A stretch of DNA of 64,000 nt from Nocardia goodfellowii (GTDB taxonomy: Bacteria > Actinomycetota > Actinomycetes > Mycobacteriales > Mycobacteriaceae). Position 1 is the first letter of the stretch. Every line of letters starts with the position of its first letter. Shown piece by piece: positions 63,058 to 64,000 of this stretch. Made by a program: the position numbers and the translations under genes. The notes beneath the pieces are model-generated. The model worked only from the letters and a program-made list of their open reading frames with translations, did no database searches and was not told where the DNA came from. The stretch lies in contig NZ_JAGGMR010000001.1 in the NCBI RefSeq assembly GCF_017875645.1, forward strand, positions 4,154,001 to 4,218,000, given 5' to 3'.

Positions 63058-63438
63058 ATGGTGCTTCCCCGCGCACTCGCGAGATTCAACCGGCACGTCA
63101 CGAATCCGGCGGCGAGCCTGCTGGCCGGCCGCGTTCCGCCCTTCGGGACGATCGTGCACAAGGGCCGAAAATCCGGTCGCGCCTATCGGACGCCGGTGTG
63201 GGTGTTCGAAGACGACGGCGCCTACCGGGTCGCGCTGACCTACGGCCCGGACGTCGACTGGGTCAAGAACCTCACCGCCGCGGGCTCCTTCCAGCTCGAA
63301 TGGAAAGGCCGCACCCTCGATCTGATCGAACCCGAGGTGGTGCACGACCCCGCCGCCGGCTGGGCGCCGATCGTGGTGCGCCAGGTGCTCACGGGAATCG
63401 GCGCCGAGTACTACCTGCGGGCCCGACCGGTCCGCTAG
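63058..63438 (+). CDS. DDN-type F420-dependent nitroreductase family protein
   Basis: A 126-residue short member of the DUF385/DDN family: FGTIVHKGRKSGRAYRTPVW is the F420-contacting strand-turn pattern, followed by VALTYGPDVDWVKNLTAAG. It is the second such protein in 2.5 kb but is clearly different from the one at 60554. GAGAGG lies upstream of the ATG. The substrate is unknown. Confidence 0.82.
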   Translation: MVLPRALARFNRHVTNPAASLLAGRVPPFGTIVHKGRKSGRAYRTPVWVFEDDGAYRVALTYGPDVDWVKNLTAAGSFQLEWKGRTLDLIEPEVVHDPAAGWAPIVVRQVLTGIGAEYYLRARPVR

Positions 63439-63501
63439 CCGCATGGCCGAGTCGGACAGCTGGAATACCCCGCTCCCCGCTCAGCCGAACGAGCGTGCAG
63501 C

Positions 63502-63516
63502 TTTAGCCACACTAAA
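63502..63516 (+). promoter_or_regulatory. Inverted repeat upstream of SDR gene
   Basis: TTTAG-CCACA-CTAAA is a perfect 5-bp inverted repeat in an otherwise GC-rich region, 96 bp upstream of the SDR start. Such AT-rich palindromes are typical operators of TetR-type regulators, but no regulator gene is adjacent inside the window. Confidence 0.35.
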
Positions 63517-63611
63517 CGTCTGTTCGTGAATACGTCATTGCCGCAGGTCATGCGACTAGCCGATGCTGGAACTCGTTCTCCCCCAACGAAATAGCAGGAG
63601 CTGATCGCATT

Positions 63612-64000
63612 ATGAGCGACAAATTCGCGGGCAAGAAGGCCGTCGTCACCGGCGGCACACACGGTATGGGCCTGGCGATCGTCGAGGCGCTGCTCGCTGC
63701 CGGCGCGGAGGTCGTACTCACGGGCCGCAGCGAGAAGACCCTGGCGAGCGCGCGAAACGGACTGGCAGGACGGGCGGCACACGTCGTGCGGTCCGATGCC
63801 GCGAGCATGAGTGAGATTGCCGCACTGGCAGATACCGTCCGGGACACATTGGGGCGAGTCGACTATCTCTTCGTCAACCACGGCATCGCCGAGTTCGCCG
63901 AACTCGCCGAGGTCACGGAAGCGGCGTGGGACCGGCACTTCACCATCAACACCAAGGGCGCTTTCTTCACTGTGCAGGCCTTGGCGCCGCTGCTGTCCGA
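63612..64000 (+). CDS. SDR-family oxidoreductase, partial at window edge
   Basis: The first 129 codons of a short-chain dehydrogenase/reductase. MSDKFAGKKAVVTGGTHGMG contains the NAD(P)-binding TGGxxxMG loop, LTGRSEK follows beta-2 (the Arg suggests NADPH), VNHGIAEF replaces the usual NNAG, and NTKGAFFTVQALAP is helix alpha-E. The catalytic Ser-Tyr-Lys lies beyond the edge. AGGAG stands about 11 bases before the ATG. Substrate is unknown. Confidence 0.85.
   Translation, partial: MSDKFAGKKAVVTGGTHGMGLAIVEALLAAGAEVVLTGRSEKTLASARNGLAGRAAHVVRSDAASMSEIAALADTVRDTLGRVDYLFVNHGIAEFAELAEVTEAAWDRHFTINTKGAFFTVQALAPLLS

Overview
The window is high-GC actinobacterial DNA, most likely from Nocardia or a close relative in the Mycobacteriales. 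The evidence is the Mpa/ARC proteasomal ATPase, PAC2 protein, LppK-like lipoprotein and metH-hisE-hisG-recB-trmI-mpa gene order known from Mycobacterium tuberculosis, two DUF7373 lipoproteins, several F420-type enzymes, a CYP125-like P450 with a KstR-type operator, and GTG starts that sit at the expected +1 of a -10 hexamer (leaderless style). No IS element, phage gene, tRNA, rRNA or CRISPR array was seen.

1-6.1 kb, minus strand: jetC (cut by the left edge), jetB and jetA of a type II Wadjet anti-plasmid system, with an XRE/TPR regulator upstream. 6.3-25 kb: a core region with a small unknown protein, PAC2, metH followed by a decayed copy of its own 3' end, a Ser/Thr kinase, a HAD hydrolase, a three-gene operon (2OG-Fe(II) oxygenase, methyltransferase, carnitine-type acyltransferase) behind a CRP-like site, hisE-hisG, a sulfate-exporter pair with a separately encoded 50-residue helix protein, a RecB-type nuclease, trmI, an LppK-like lipoprotein with an iron-box-like site, and mpa/arc. 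dop, pup and prcBA, which follow mpa in mycobacteria, are not found in the window.

26.7-35.1 kb: the most unusual block. It is an array of three receptor-type Ser/Thr kinases plus one pseudokinase, all ending in the same four-cysteine extracellular domain with a terminal WWxxAP(L/I), interleaved with two DUF7373 lipoprotein genes that overlap the preceding receptor genes. 35.1-39.5 kb: a methyltransferase, a His-rich membrane protein, and a MarR-DHA2 efflux pair sharing a 19-bp operator-like sequence. 39.5-44.2 kb: a lipoprotein asparaginase divergent from aspD-aspT, a probable Asn/Asp-fuelled proton-motive cycle. 44.2-50.4 kb: a DUF2236 oxygenase and TetR regulator around an exact direct repeat, the CYP125-like P450, a Cmx-like exporter preceded by a leaderless 9-codon leader ORF and hairpins, a BASS transporter and an LppP/LprE lipoprotein.

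50.5-60.6 kb: a MocR regulator divergent from an eight-gene reductive pyrimidine catabolism operon (beta-ureidopropionase, dihydropyrimidinase, LLM oxidoreductase, ABC transporter, class III aminotransferase) with no recognisable dihydropyrimidine dehydrogenase. 60.6-64 kb: two DDN-type F420 proteins, an ArsC/Spx-like protein, AIM24, two tiny ORFs ahead of a strong terminator, a NUDIX hydrolase and the start of an SDR gene.

All family assignments come from reading motifs and recalled family features; no search was run.
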